From a virus: a DNA stretch of 45,947 nucleotides. The stretch spans positions 1 to 45,947 of the IMG/VR virus record IMGVR_UViG_3300035698_004611. One strand, given 5' to 3'. Made by a program: the position numbers and the translations under genes. Position 1 is the stretch's first letter. Each line of letters starts with the position of its first letter. Shown one piece after another: positions 38,923 through 45,947 of the stretch. The notes under the pieces were generated by a model, which ran no database searches, was not told where the DNA came from, and saw nothing but the letters and a program-made list of their open reading frames with translations.

Positions 38923-40230
38923 ATGCCAGAAACACCAGAACAATTTAGAGCCAGAACGCAAGCCAATGTAAAATTTGTTGGCGGTTTAAAGGGGCAAGGA
39001 CTTACTCAAGCACAAGCTGAGGCTCGTCTTGTTACTGACCCAGTTTCTGGACAACCAATAGCTCCGACTGTTGGCGGATTACCAGCAACACCACCAGGTG
39101 GTGGCACAACAGGACTAGATGATATTTTCAAAAGGCTTGGTATTAGTGGTAGTGGTATTGCCACCTCCTTTGATATGGGAGATACAATAAATAAATCTAT
39201 TACTGCCGATGAAGAAGCAAAAATTAAGCGTGAAGAAGAGGGGCGTAGGGGCTTATTGCAATCCAAAATAGCAGGACAATTTGACCCATTAATTGAAGGA
39301 GCTCAACGCAGGGGTGAATTAGAGGTAGGAGGAGCAAGAGCCCAAGCAGGCAGGTTTGCAGGTGGACAAGGATTAGATACTGCCACTCAAGGATTTATTC
39401 AAGTAACTAGAGAAGAGGGCGAAAAGCGTGTAAGAGCTTTAGAGGGAGAGAAAAAGCAAGCACTCTTAACTAATGATTTAGCTGCTTTTGATAGAATACA
39501 AGGTAGGATTGATAACGAAAACGACAGATTAGAGAAACTTAGAGAAGCTCAATTTAATAGGTCTTTGCAGGTTTTGAACCTAGGTGTTAATTTACAACAA
39601 CTTGGATTACAACAAGATAGGCAAGTATTTGATACTATCAGTTCTCTTCCTGCTGGGGAAACATTTACAGGTCCTAGTGGAACTACCTATACGGGAATAG
39701 CACAACCAGAGCCTTTCTTTACAAGTTCTGATTTAATATCGATTATGAAGACACTACCTATTGGACAAACTCAAGTTGTTGTTGACCCAGTTACAGGTGA
39801 AGAATGGCAATTACAAGGATTATCACAGCCAGAAAGTGATGTTAAGGTTCTCCAATCTACAAATGATGCTGGCGAACAGTTTATAACATCATATCGCATT
39901 ACTCCGACTGGAGTTGAATTAATTAATCAAGCTTCTGCTGGAATAGTTGGGAAAACAAAGGCTACCCCAGTATCAATTACTTTCCCAACCGTTGAGACAA
40001 TCATTGACCCGACTACTGGTAAACCTAAATATAAAAAGACAGTAGATAGGGCTACTGGAGAAATAACCTACACAGACCTTGAAACTGGAGAGAATGTTCC
40101 AGCTTCAGAGGTTCAAGTAGATGTTCCAGAACCAATAGACGAATTGGATGTTCAGATAAACCAATGGATTAGTGAAGCTTTTAGTAGTCTAAACCCATTA
40201 AATCAATTAAATCAACCGACAGATAAATAA
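38923..40230 (+). CDS. Internal virion/ejection-type protein
   Basis: A 435-residue protein: a Pro/Gly-rich start, a long helical centre with many Q, R and E residues (KREEEGRRGLLQSKIAG, RGELEVGGARAQAGRFA), and a beta-rich C-terminus. Alanine- and glutamine-rich helical proteins between tail and very large internal proteins are usual in podoviruses and enter the cell with the DNA. It overlaps the next gene by one base. Confidence 0.55.
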   Translation: MPETPEQFRARTQANVKFVGGLKGQGLTQAQAEARLVTDPVSGQPIAPTVGGLPATPPGGGTTGLDDIFKRLGISGSGIATSFDMGDTINKSITADEEAKIKREEEGRRGLLQSKIAGQFDPLIEGAQRRGELEVGGARAQAGRFAGGQGLDTATQGFIQVTREEGEKRVRALEGEKKQALLTNDLAAFDRIQGRIDNENDRLEKLREAQFNRSLQVLNLGVNLQQLGLQQDRQVFDTISSLPAGETFTGPSGTTYTGIAQPEPFFTSSDLISIMKTLPIGQTQVVVDPVTGEEWQLQGLSQPESDVKVLQSTNDAGEQFITSYRITPTGVELINQASAGIVGKTKATPVSITFPTVETIIDPTTGKPKYKKTVDRATGEITYTDLETGENVPASEVQVDVPEPIDELDVQINQWISEAFSSLNPLNQLNQPTDK

Positions 40231-43200
40231 TGGCATTTAAAGATATAGCATTAGGAACAGCGAGGTTTTTATTGCCCAGAACACTTGAGCGTAGTTTTGG
40301 TATTATAAAAAAAGAACCAACAACATTTAAGGTTGGTGCTGGATTACAGGGCAGAGAAAAACTACAAGCAGAAACAGCTGTTGCTGGACAAACTCAGAAA
40401 CAACAAGAATCACTTACTAAACAAGTTGGTGGTATTCCATTTGCGAAACAACAAGAAATTATCGGTGCGATGCAGGCAAATACCCCAGAAAGTCTAAGGG
40501 ATGATATTCAAAATTTAGTTGTTAGAAATATAAATGCTGGCATACTGGATAGCGAAGAAATTAAAACTAATGCCAAAAATCTTGTTAAGCAAAGAATAAA
40601 TGAACAGATTTTAGGTAGAGTTGTGCCTCCACCAAGAAAATCTATTAGTGGTTTTTTAAAAAATGTTAAAGAAGATACTGAGGAAATAATACACGGAATT
40701 GGTACTTTAATGGGTATGGGAGCTAAAAGATTAAAAAAACAAACATTACATCCAATACAAACACTAAAAGATGATTTTGAATTTACTCAAAAATTAATAA
40801 CATCACCTGAGTATAGACAAGAACTTTATAATACGCTTGTAAACCCTATTGTTGAAGAATATAAAGAATATGGTCATCCATTGACAAAGCTATATGAAGA
40901 CCCATTAGATGTTTTTTTAGATATAACCGCTTTGTTTTCACTAGGAGCTGTTGCAGCTGGTAAGACTGGAGCTCAAACAGCAGCAAAGGCACTTCGTACT
41001 GCATCTCAAATTGGTTCATTTAAAAATATTACCAATGCAACAAAAACTATTATCAGAGCAACTCCTGGTGGTAAGGAAATTGTTAAAAATTTAGAACTAG
41101 CTGCTGCGACAAGAAAGCTATTAAGAAAAGAACAAATAACGTTTTTAAATGCTAGAAATCGAATAATTCAAGGAATAGACCAAAGAGTTAAAGTTTTGAC
41201 TCCTGGAGAAGTAAAAGCCCTACCGCTTGTTACAGAGGGATTTATGCGTATGCCTAATGGAGCCACAAAAGAATTTTATGAGGCAGCTGGAATGATTCGT
41301 TCATTAGCAAAAGACCAAGAGAGATTTGGTACAAAAATTGGAACATTATCAACAGATATTATTGAAAGAAGAAGATTTCAACCATTAGCCAAGTTCCTAG
41401 AAAGAGAAGGTAAGTTTGAAACCAAAGTTCCATACGAACAACTTACTGGTCAAGAACTGCGTGGTTCTATAAATACTATTAAGAAAATATTTCCAGATGC
41501 TGACCCTGTTTATATGAGACACTTCTTTGAAGATAATCCAACTAAGTTCGGAAACTTCTTTTTAAATACGGAACCAGTTAGAAGTTTTAAGCCTGGATTT
41601 TTAAAGAAGTCTTTTGGTAAACAAGGATATATTGGAGATAGTGGCAAGGTAACAAAAGCACAATTAAATGATGTTTTAGTTAGACAAGCTACAGAAAGTT
41701 TAAAGTGGAAAAGAAACATAGAGTCAATAGAAAGCGTCAAGACACATCCAAGCACCCTACCATTAGCCAAGGGACAGCAGCCACTTCCAGGATATAAGAT
41801 TTTTGCACCAGATGGTTTAATTAGATTCTATAAGGGAACGATTGACTTAACTAACGAATTAAAAAAGTCTAGTCAAAAACTAGATGTCTGGGATGCCTTT
41901 GAGGATGCAGTTAAGAAATCATTCCCAGAGGGTGTAACTAAGAGTTATTTGGGAGCAACTAAAGCTAAACTATTTCAAGTTCCAGAAGTAATGGCTAATG
42001 AATTAAACAAGTTAGCAAAATCAACCCTCCCGTGGGTAAAGCTTCTTTATGATAAGCCAATGGATGCTTTTAGGTTTGCTGTTCTTGGGTTATATCCACG
42101 ATGGCAAGTTAATAATATTATAGGGAATAGTATTTTTAGTATCGTAACTGGAGACGTATTTAATCCAAAAGCGTTCTCACACTATTTCCAAGCAAAAAAA
42201 GCTGGACTTTTACCAGATGAATTATTTGGTGGAGTTCATAGAATGGAAAGAACACAAAGCGGAAAGCTCGGTACAGCTGCTAATATCCCTTTTGTAAAAT
42301 CAACTGTTGCAATGCACGATGCCCTCTTAAATACAAAGGTAGTTGGTGGTATTGTTAAAAATCTTGAAAAAGCTATTGCACTGCCATTTAAACCGTTAAT
42401 TAAATTAGGCAATTTAAGCTTTAAATCAAATCAATTTGTAGATGATATGTTTAAGGGTGTTGCTTTTATTAATAGAGTTTTAAAAGAAGATAGAAAAGGA
42501 TTTATTAGGCGTATGACTACTTCTTGGGATGATACTAGAAAATTACTTGAAAAAACTGGCAAGGTTAAGACGGAAAAATTAATAGATAATGTTCATGACT
42601 GGTATTATCATGGATTAAATTTAACCAATTTTGAAAGACGAATAGTCCGTAGGGTTATTCCGTTTTATAGTTGGATGAGGTGGGTTACGCTTTATTCTTA
42701 TCGTATTGCTACTGAGGCTCCCGTGAGAGCAAATATTATTGCTAATGTGGCTAGAGATTTTTATACATTTACTGGACAAAATAAGCTTCCCGAATGGTTA
42801 AGGGGCTCTGTACCAATTGGAACTGATGAAAATGGGTCAGTTTATTATTTAAAAACTAGCGGAGCTAATCCATTTAGTACTCTGAATGATTTAATGTCAG
42901 AGGGAATTGTTGGTGCTGGTATTAAAGCTTCTGCCCCAGCTATAAAAACTGTCATAGAACAATCAACTGGTAGAGATGTTTTTTTGGGTAGAAAATTCAC
43001 CAAAGAAGATATTTTTGAATCTTTTGGAGGAAAGCTTTATAGATTTGACCCAGAACTTAATGATGTTGTAGTGGTTGATGAGAAGATTAAGCCAGGGTTC
43101 TTAGAAAATCTTTTACGAAATTATATTCCACAGTATCTCTTAATGGAAACCGTATTAACTGGTGGTAAAGAAAGATATACCGCAGAGGGGTTAGATACAA

Positions 43201-43592
43201 TTTTATCTGATTTATTTAAAGATGAAAAAGATAGGCAAGCAATAGTTAAAGATATTATTACAAAACAAGCTGAGGTTAAAAAGGGTGGCAAGTTGGAATT
43301 TTTAAAATCACTTGGAGTTAATATTCAAGAAATTAAACCAGAACAAGAACAAGCACGACAAGAATCATTAGAAAAAGCTACTTCTGCTATTAAAAACAAA
43401 GAACTGCCGATATTGAATCCGCAGTTTAAAAATCTTATTAAAGATAGAATAATGAAATTAATTGCACAGGGTAAATCAAGTCAAGAAATTCAAGCTGATG
43501 TTAAACAGTGGATTATTCTAAATATAGATGAATTAAAGAAACTTAAAGGAACTGGGACACAACAAAACACGCCACTAGAAACCCAACAATAA
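40230..43592 (+). CDS. Very large internal virion (ejection) protein
   Basis: The longest gene, 1120 residues, mostly helical. A stretch near 233-250 (FLDITALFSLGAVAAGK) and another near 610-640 (FRFAVLGLYPRWQVNNIIGN) are hydrophobic or amphipathic, as expected of proteins that form a channel through the cell envelope. RRVIPFYSWMRWVTLYSY is a conserved-looking segment in phage ejection proteins, from memory. No lysozyme motif is seen. Position at the end of the structural module fits. Confidence 0.6.
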   Translation: MAFKDIALGTARFLLPRTLERSFGIIKKEPTTFKVGAGLQGREKLQAETAVAGQTQKQQESLTKQVGGIPFAKQQEIIGAMQANTPESLRDDIQNLVVRNINAGILDSEEIKTNAKNLVKQRINEQILGRVVPPPRKSISGFLKNVKEDTEEIIHGIGTLMGMGAKRLKKQTLHPIQTLKDDFEFTQKLITSPEYRQELYNTLVNPIVEEYKEYGHPLTKLYEDPLDVFLDITALFSLGAVAAGKTGAQTAAKALRTASQIGSFKNITNATKTIIRATPGGKEIVKNLELAAATRKLLRKEQITFLNARNRIIQGIDQRVKVLTPGEVKALPLVTEGFMRMPNGATKEFYEAAGMIRSLAKDQERFGTKIGTLSTDIIERRRFQPLAKFLEREGKFETKVPYEQLTGQELRGSINTIKKIFPDADPVYMRHFFEDNPTKFGNFFLNTEPVRSFKPGFLKKSFGKQGYIGDSGKVTKAQLNDVLVRQATESLKWKRNIESIESVKTHPSTLPLAKGQQPLPGYKIFAPDGLIRFYKGTIDLTNELKKSSQKLDVWDAFEDAVKKSFPEGVTKSYLGATKAKLFQVPEVMANELNKLAKSTLPWVKLLYDKPMDAFRFAVLGLYPRWQVNNIIGNSIFSIVTGDVFNPKAFSHYFQAKKAGLLPDELFGGVHRMERTQSGKLGTAANIPFVKSTVAMHDALLNTKVVGGIVKNLEKAIALPFKPLIKLGNLSFKSNQFVDDMFKGVAFINRVLKEDRKGFIRRMTTSWDDTRKLLEKTGKVKTEKLIDNVHDWYYHGLNLTNFERRIVRRVIPFYSWMRWVTLYSYRIATEAPVRANIIANVARDFYTFTGQNKLPEWLRGSVPIGTDENGSVYYLKTSGANPFSTLNDLMSEGIVGAGIKASAPAIKTVIEQSTGRDVFLGRKFTKEDIFESFGGKLYRFDPELNDVVVVDEKIKPGFLENLLRNYIPQYLLMETVLTGGKERYTAEGLDTILSDLFKDEKDRQAIVKDIITKQAEVKKGGKLEFLKSLGVNIQEIKPEQEQARQESLEKATSAIKNKELPILNPQFKNLIKDRIMKLIAQGKSSQEIQADVKQWIILNIDELKKLKGTGTQQNTPLETQQ

Positions 43593-43729
43593 ATCCGATT
43601 GCAAAATCTTCTGTTTTCATAAATCAACCCTAACATAATATTAAACCAATGTCAATACCAAAAGGATTTCAACCCGATAAAAAAGATATGGCTTGCAATA
43701 TAAAATAATATTGTATATAATAATATTAT

Positions 43730-44371
43730 ATGCCATATAAAGACCCACAAAAAAGAAAAGAATATCATAAAGCCTATAGTCAAAAATGGAATAGTAGAAA
43801 TCCTGATAAATTAAAGGAATATAAAAGAAAGACAAGGGCAAAAAATTTAGTTAAAATAAGAGAACAAGATAGATTGGCTCATCGTGGTTGGATTATTTGT
43901 ATAAAATGTCATGAAGCAGCTTATGGAAGCAGAAAAAGAAAATATTGTAATAATTGTAGAAAAAAAGTTTGTAGTGAATTTTTTAAAGGAAATCAATATT
44001 GGAAAAATGTAAATCCACATAACAGATTAAGAGGTGAGAATCATCCAAACTGGCAAGGTGGTATAACATTTTGGAAGAAAAGAATATACGATAGTCCAAA
44101 TTATAAGAAATGGAGAAAGGCTATTTTCGAGAGAGACAATTATACTTGCCAAGAATGTGAAGTTAGGAGTTGTGTCGGCAAGAAAGTGAAGTTAGAGGCA
44201 CATCACTTAAAATCATTCACGGTATTATTACGAGACAATAACATTAAATCAAGGGAGCAGGCTGACTTATGCGATGAACTATGGGATGTTTCCATTGGTC
44301 AAACGCTTTGTTATGAATGCCATAACTCAACAAAAAATGGAAGACAAGACCATGTTAATAAAAAATTATAA
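43730..44371 (+). CDS. Free-standing HNH homing endonuclease
   Basis: A 213-residue protein beginning MPYKDPQKRKEYHKAY, with a CIKC..CNNC zinc finger, a NUMOD3-like NHPNWQGG segment, then KWRKAIFERDNYTCQECE, AHHLKSF and TLCYECHNSTK, the complete HNH core. The first 14 bases match the start of the intron-encoded gene at 26725 exactly. No group I core is found around it. It overlaps the 5' end of the following peptidase by 20 bases, so it may have inserted there. The gap before it (43593-43729) holds a 19-codon frame at 43649. Confidence 0.85.
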   Translation: MPYKDPQKRKEYHKAYSQKWNSRNPDKLKEYKRKTRAKNLVKIREQDRLAHRGWIICIKCHEAAYGSRKRKYCNNCRKKVCSEFFKGNQYWKNVNPHNRLRGENHPNWQGGITFWKKRIYDSPNYKKWRKAIFERDNYTCQECEVRSCVGKKVKLEAHHLKSFTVLLRDNNIKSREQADLCDELWDVSIGQTLCYECHNSTKNGRQDHVNKKL

Positions 44372-45335
44372 TGGATGTAAGCCCGACACACTCGACAAAA
44401 ATGATAAAATCTGGGATGAGGTTATGGGGTCAGCCCCATCAAAGATGCCAAACTTTAAAAATGGCTACAACGCAGAGAGCATATTTAAACTTAGAGACGA
44501 ATTACAGGGTGGGTCATATTCCTGCGTCAGCCAAGGTGGCACAGCCGATATGGAGTTAAGTGTTCTTAAAAAAACAGGACAGACTATTCAACTATCACAA
44601 AGAGATGCTTATTCACAAATACATTTACCTAATGGCGGAGCCTCACCAAGAGAGTTCTACAAACTAGCTCATAAAAAGGGTGTCTGTGAGGATAGATTAA
44701 TGCCAACTAGACCAGACGATAAACGGCTGTCAGAGAGCTTCGCAAGGTCTAACAAGGGTAGAAGTCAAGAAACGATAGAAAACGCCTTAAAATGGAGAAT
44801 AGGGGCATACCACAAGGTTCGTAGTCGTAATATGGATACACTCGCACAAGCTATTTATGAAAATGATGGTTGCGGTGGTGGATACCTCCGAGCTGGAAAA
44901 ATGGGACACTTTATTTTCTTTAATGGTTATGGAATGAAATACGGTTATCCAGCTTTGAAAATTAGAGATTCTTACAAACCACACGAAAAATGGATTTATA
45001 AAAAAGGTCGAACTTTTTATTTAGGAAGAAGTCCAATTACTCTGTACTCACTGTGGGTATCACAACCAGGTGCAGACTGGGCAAAAGAATTTATGTTAAA
45101 GGAAAGAATTTTACACAAGGGTCAACAATACATTAAGAACAAAGGAAAGTATTATCATATTTCAAATGAGGCGTGGCTACATTTCTTTTTAGATATGGGC
45201 TGGGTTACTCAAGAAATACGAGAGGTCGATAGGTTGGACGGCGAAGTAGTAGAGATGAGAGAGCCAACTATGAATGGAGAATGTAAAAAAACACTACCAG
45301 AGTGTTTTGAAAACTGGTTTAAAAGATTATGGTAA
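44352..45335 (+). CDS. Papain-like (C1-type) cysteine peptidase, second copy
   Basis: About 327 residues from the ATG at 44352. Q52 and C58 (LQGGSYSCVSQ), H186 (KMGHFIFFNGYG) and D206 (ALKIRDSYKP) are in the order of the papain triad plus oxyanion Gln. It is only distantly like the peptidase at 2777. Its stop overlaps the start of a holin-like gene, so it is probably the main lytic enzyme of this phage, cutting wall peptides. That a papain-like enzyme and not a muramidase or amidase would do this is unusual. The frame is also open upstream to 44274. Confidence 0.65.
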   Translation: MLIKNYNGCKPDTLDKNDKIWDEVMGSAPSKMPNFKNGYNAESIFKLRDELQGGSYSCVSQGGTADMELSVLKKTGQTIQLSQRDAYSQIHLPNGGASPREFYKLAHKKGVCEDRLMPTRPDDKRLSESFARSNKGRSQETIENALKWRIGAYHKVRSRNMDTLAQAIYENDGCGGGYLRAGKMGHFIFFNGYGMKYGYPALKIRDSYKPHEKWIYKKGRTFYLGRSPITLYSLWVSQPGADWAKEFMLKERILHKGQQYIKNKGKYYHISNEAWLHFFLDMGWVTQEIREVDRLDGEVVEMREPTMNGECKKTLPECFENWFKRLW

Positions 45336-45748
45336 TGGACAAATTATTAGTTATATTAAAATATCCAGAATTTAAAGCTATTGGAACATTTTGTTTAGTT
45401 CTTTTAGGCAAGCTTTTTGGAACTGAACATATCTTTTTTGAAGCTTTACTTATTCTTATCTTGATTGATTCGGCAACAGGACTAATGAAAGGGTTTTACA
45501 CCAACAAGGTTAGTTCCAAGAGAATGATTGCTATGGGTGGGAAAGTAATTCGGTATGCCTTGATTATTATTGCTGCTCACCAACTCTCAAGAATTGCCCC
45601 AATAATGCAGTGGTTTAAAGAGGGAATTATTATTTGGATAGCAATTACAGAGTTAATTAGTATATCAGAAAACTTGGCTGCTTGCGGTTTAATCATACCA
45701 AAATGGCTTGTGAATAAATTAGAAAAGTTTAGACTTGACAAGATATAA
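45329..45748 (+). CDS. Phage holin (holin_4-like)
   Basis: A 139-residue protein with three to four hydrophobic helices and the conserved middle LILIDSATGLMKGFYTNKVSSKR, where the D.ATG and K.SS.R elements mark the toxin-secretion/phage-lysis holin family. It would make holes in the membrane and release or trigger the peptidase coded just upstream. A second ATG at 45335 would give a start two residues shorter, allowing dual-start control as in some holins. Confidence 0.8.
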   Translation: MVMDKLLVILKYPEFKAIGTFCLVLLGKLFGTEHIFFEALLILILIDSATGLMKGFYTNKVSSKRMIAMGGKVIRYALIIIAAHQLSRIAPIMQWFKEGIIIWIAITELISISENLAACGLIIPKWLVNKLEKFRLDKI

Positions 45749-45763
45749 TTTATATGCTAGGCT
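45735..45763 (+). promoter_or_regulatory. Promoter with extended -10 (TATGCTAGGCT)
   Basis: TTGACA (45735-45740), 17-base spacer, TAGGCT (45758-45763), with TG before the -10. It is nearly the same as the promoter at 7265 in the -10 region and beyond. It drives the HNH gene at 45791. Confidence 0.65.
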
Positions 45764-45790
45764 CTAATTAGATGTGGCTATACTCATACA

Positions 45791-45947
45791 ATGAATAAAA
45801 AAGAATACAATAAACAATGGTGGAAAAATAATCCAGAGAAAGTTAGAGAATATAAGCGAAGATATAGAGAAAAATATCCCGAGAAACATAAAGAAGAAAG
45901 AAAGAGGTGGTACAATAAACACAAGGATACATTTCTCGCTTATAAGA
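45791..45947 (+). CDS. HNH-family protein, N-terminal part (cut by window edge)
   Basis: Fifty-two residues, MNKKEYNKQWWKNNPEKV then a basic helical stretch with a repeated PEK motif, open at the window end. This is the usual N-terminus of small phage HNH proteins whose C-terminus looks like the fragment at 1-175. Direct joining of the two ends is out of frame, but adding one base gives YKNPEKH, as expected for the family. Confidence 0.6.
   Translation, partial: MNKKEYNKQWWKNNPEKVREYKRRYREKYPEKHKEERKRWYNKHKDTFLAYK

Noticed and set aside
43593-44352. Second group I intron around the HNH gene before the lysis peptidase
   Set aside because: No P7 or trnL-like core sequence and no P1 pairing could be found. 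The gene appears free-standing.
1-45947. Temperate lifestyle (integrase, repressor, attachment sites)
   Set aside because: No integrase, excisionase or repressor-like protein was recognised. Operator-like repeats alone do not support lysogeny.

Overview
The window is an almost complete genome of a tailed double-stranded DNA bacteriophage, most likely a podovirus. It carries terminase small and large subunits, a portal, a scaffold-like protein, a major capsid protein, a connector, a large beta-rich tail protein and two large ejection-type proteins. I see no tape-measure, tail-tube, sheath or baseplate genes. Nearly every gene reads on the + strand and genes overlap tightly (ATGA, TGATG). The sequence is AT-rich and uses the standard stop codons. 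Both ends of the window cut what looks like one HNH gene, so the molecule is probably circular or circularly permuted.

The host is inferred, not seen. Two things point to a Patescibacteria/CPR (Parcubacteria-like) bacterium. One is an O-antigen-ligase-like membrane protein with the arrangement I associate with that group. The other is a set of membrane-anchored adhesins with GNVGIGTTAP repeats. Most starts lack a Shine-Dalgarno (SD) sequence and are preceded by A/T-rich sequence.

Layout. 1-1006: the end of an HNH gene, a terminator and a metallophosphoesterase. 1015-2550: an unlike block of five small genes, all with strong SD sites, set between two predicted structured RNAs. 2595-3984: an operator-like promoter, a 30-residue membrane peptide, a papain-like peptidase and a small membrane protein, ending in a terminator. 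4002-5934: a promoter with a terminator/antiterminator leader, an HNH-like gene, an RNA ligase and a multi-hairpin RNA. 6009-13005: early genes (C5 methyltransferase, sigma region-4 protein, MT-A70 methyltransferase, RecB-like exonuclease, SSB, 3D-domain protein, NinG-like nuclease and a methyltransferase with an in-frame stop). 13006-13513: mostly non-coding, with a tRNA-like element, direct repeats and another structured RNA. 13514-17279: small genes, among them an O-antigen-ligase-like gene split into three ORFs. 17276-18262: a leftward operon. 18263-18962: a 700-base gene-free region with a DnaA box, hairpins, ACCG repeats and a G-run tract, which is the best candidate for a replication origin or control region. 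18963-28366: packaging and head genes, with the capsid gene interrupted by a group I intron that encodes an HNH protein. 28397-43592: tail, adhesin and ejection genes, five of them starting with a membrane anchor. 43730-45748: HNH gene, a second papain-like peptidase and a holin-like protein. 45791-end: start of the HNH gene that probably joins the left end.

No DNA polymerase, helicase, primase or integrase was recognised, so replication probably relies on host machinery. The exonuclease, SSB and NinG-like nuclease form a recombination set. Three methyltransferase genes suggest protection from restriction. The most unusual features are the density of predicted structured RNAs, the split O-antigen ligase, the SD-rich island and the intron-interrupted capsid gene. 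All assignments come from reading the sequence and from family knowledge; no search or folding program was run.
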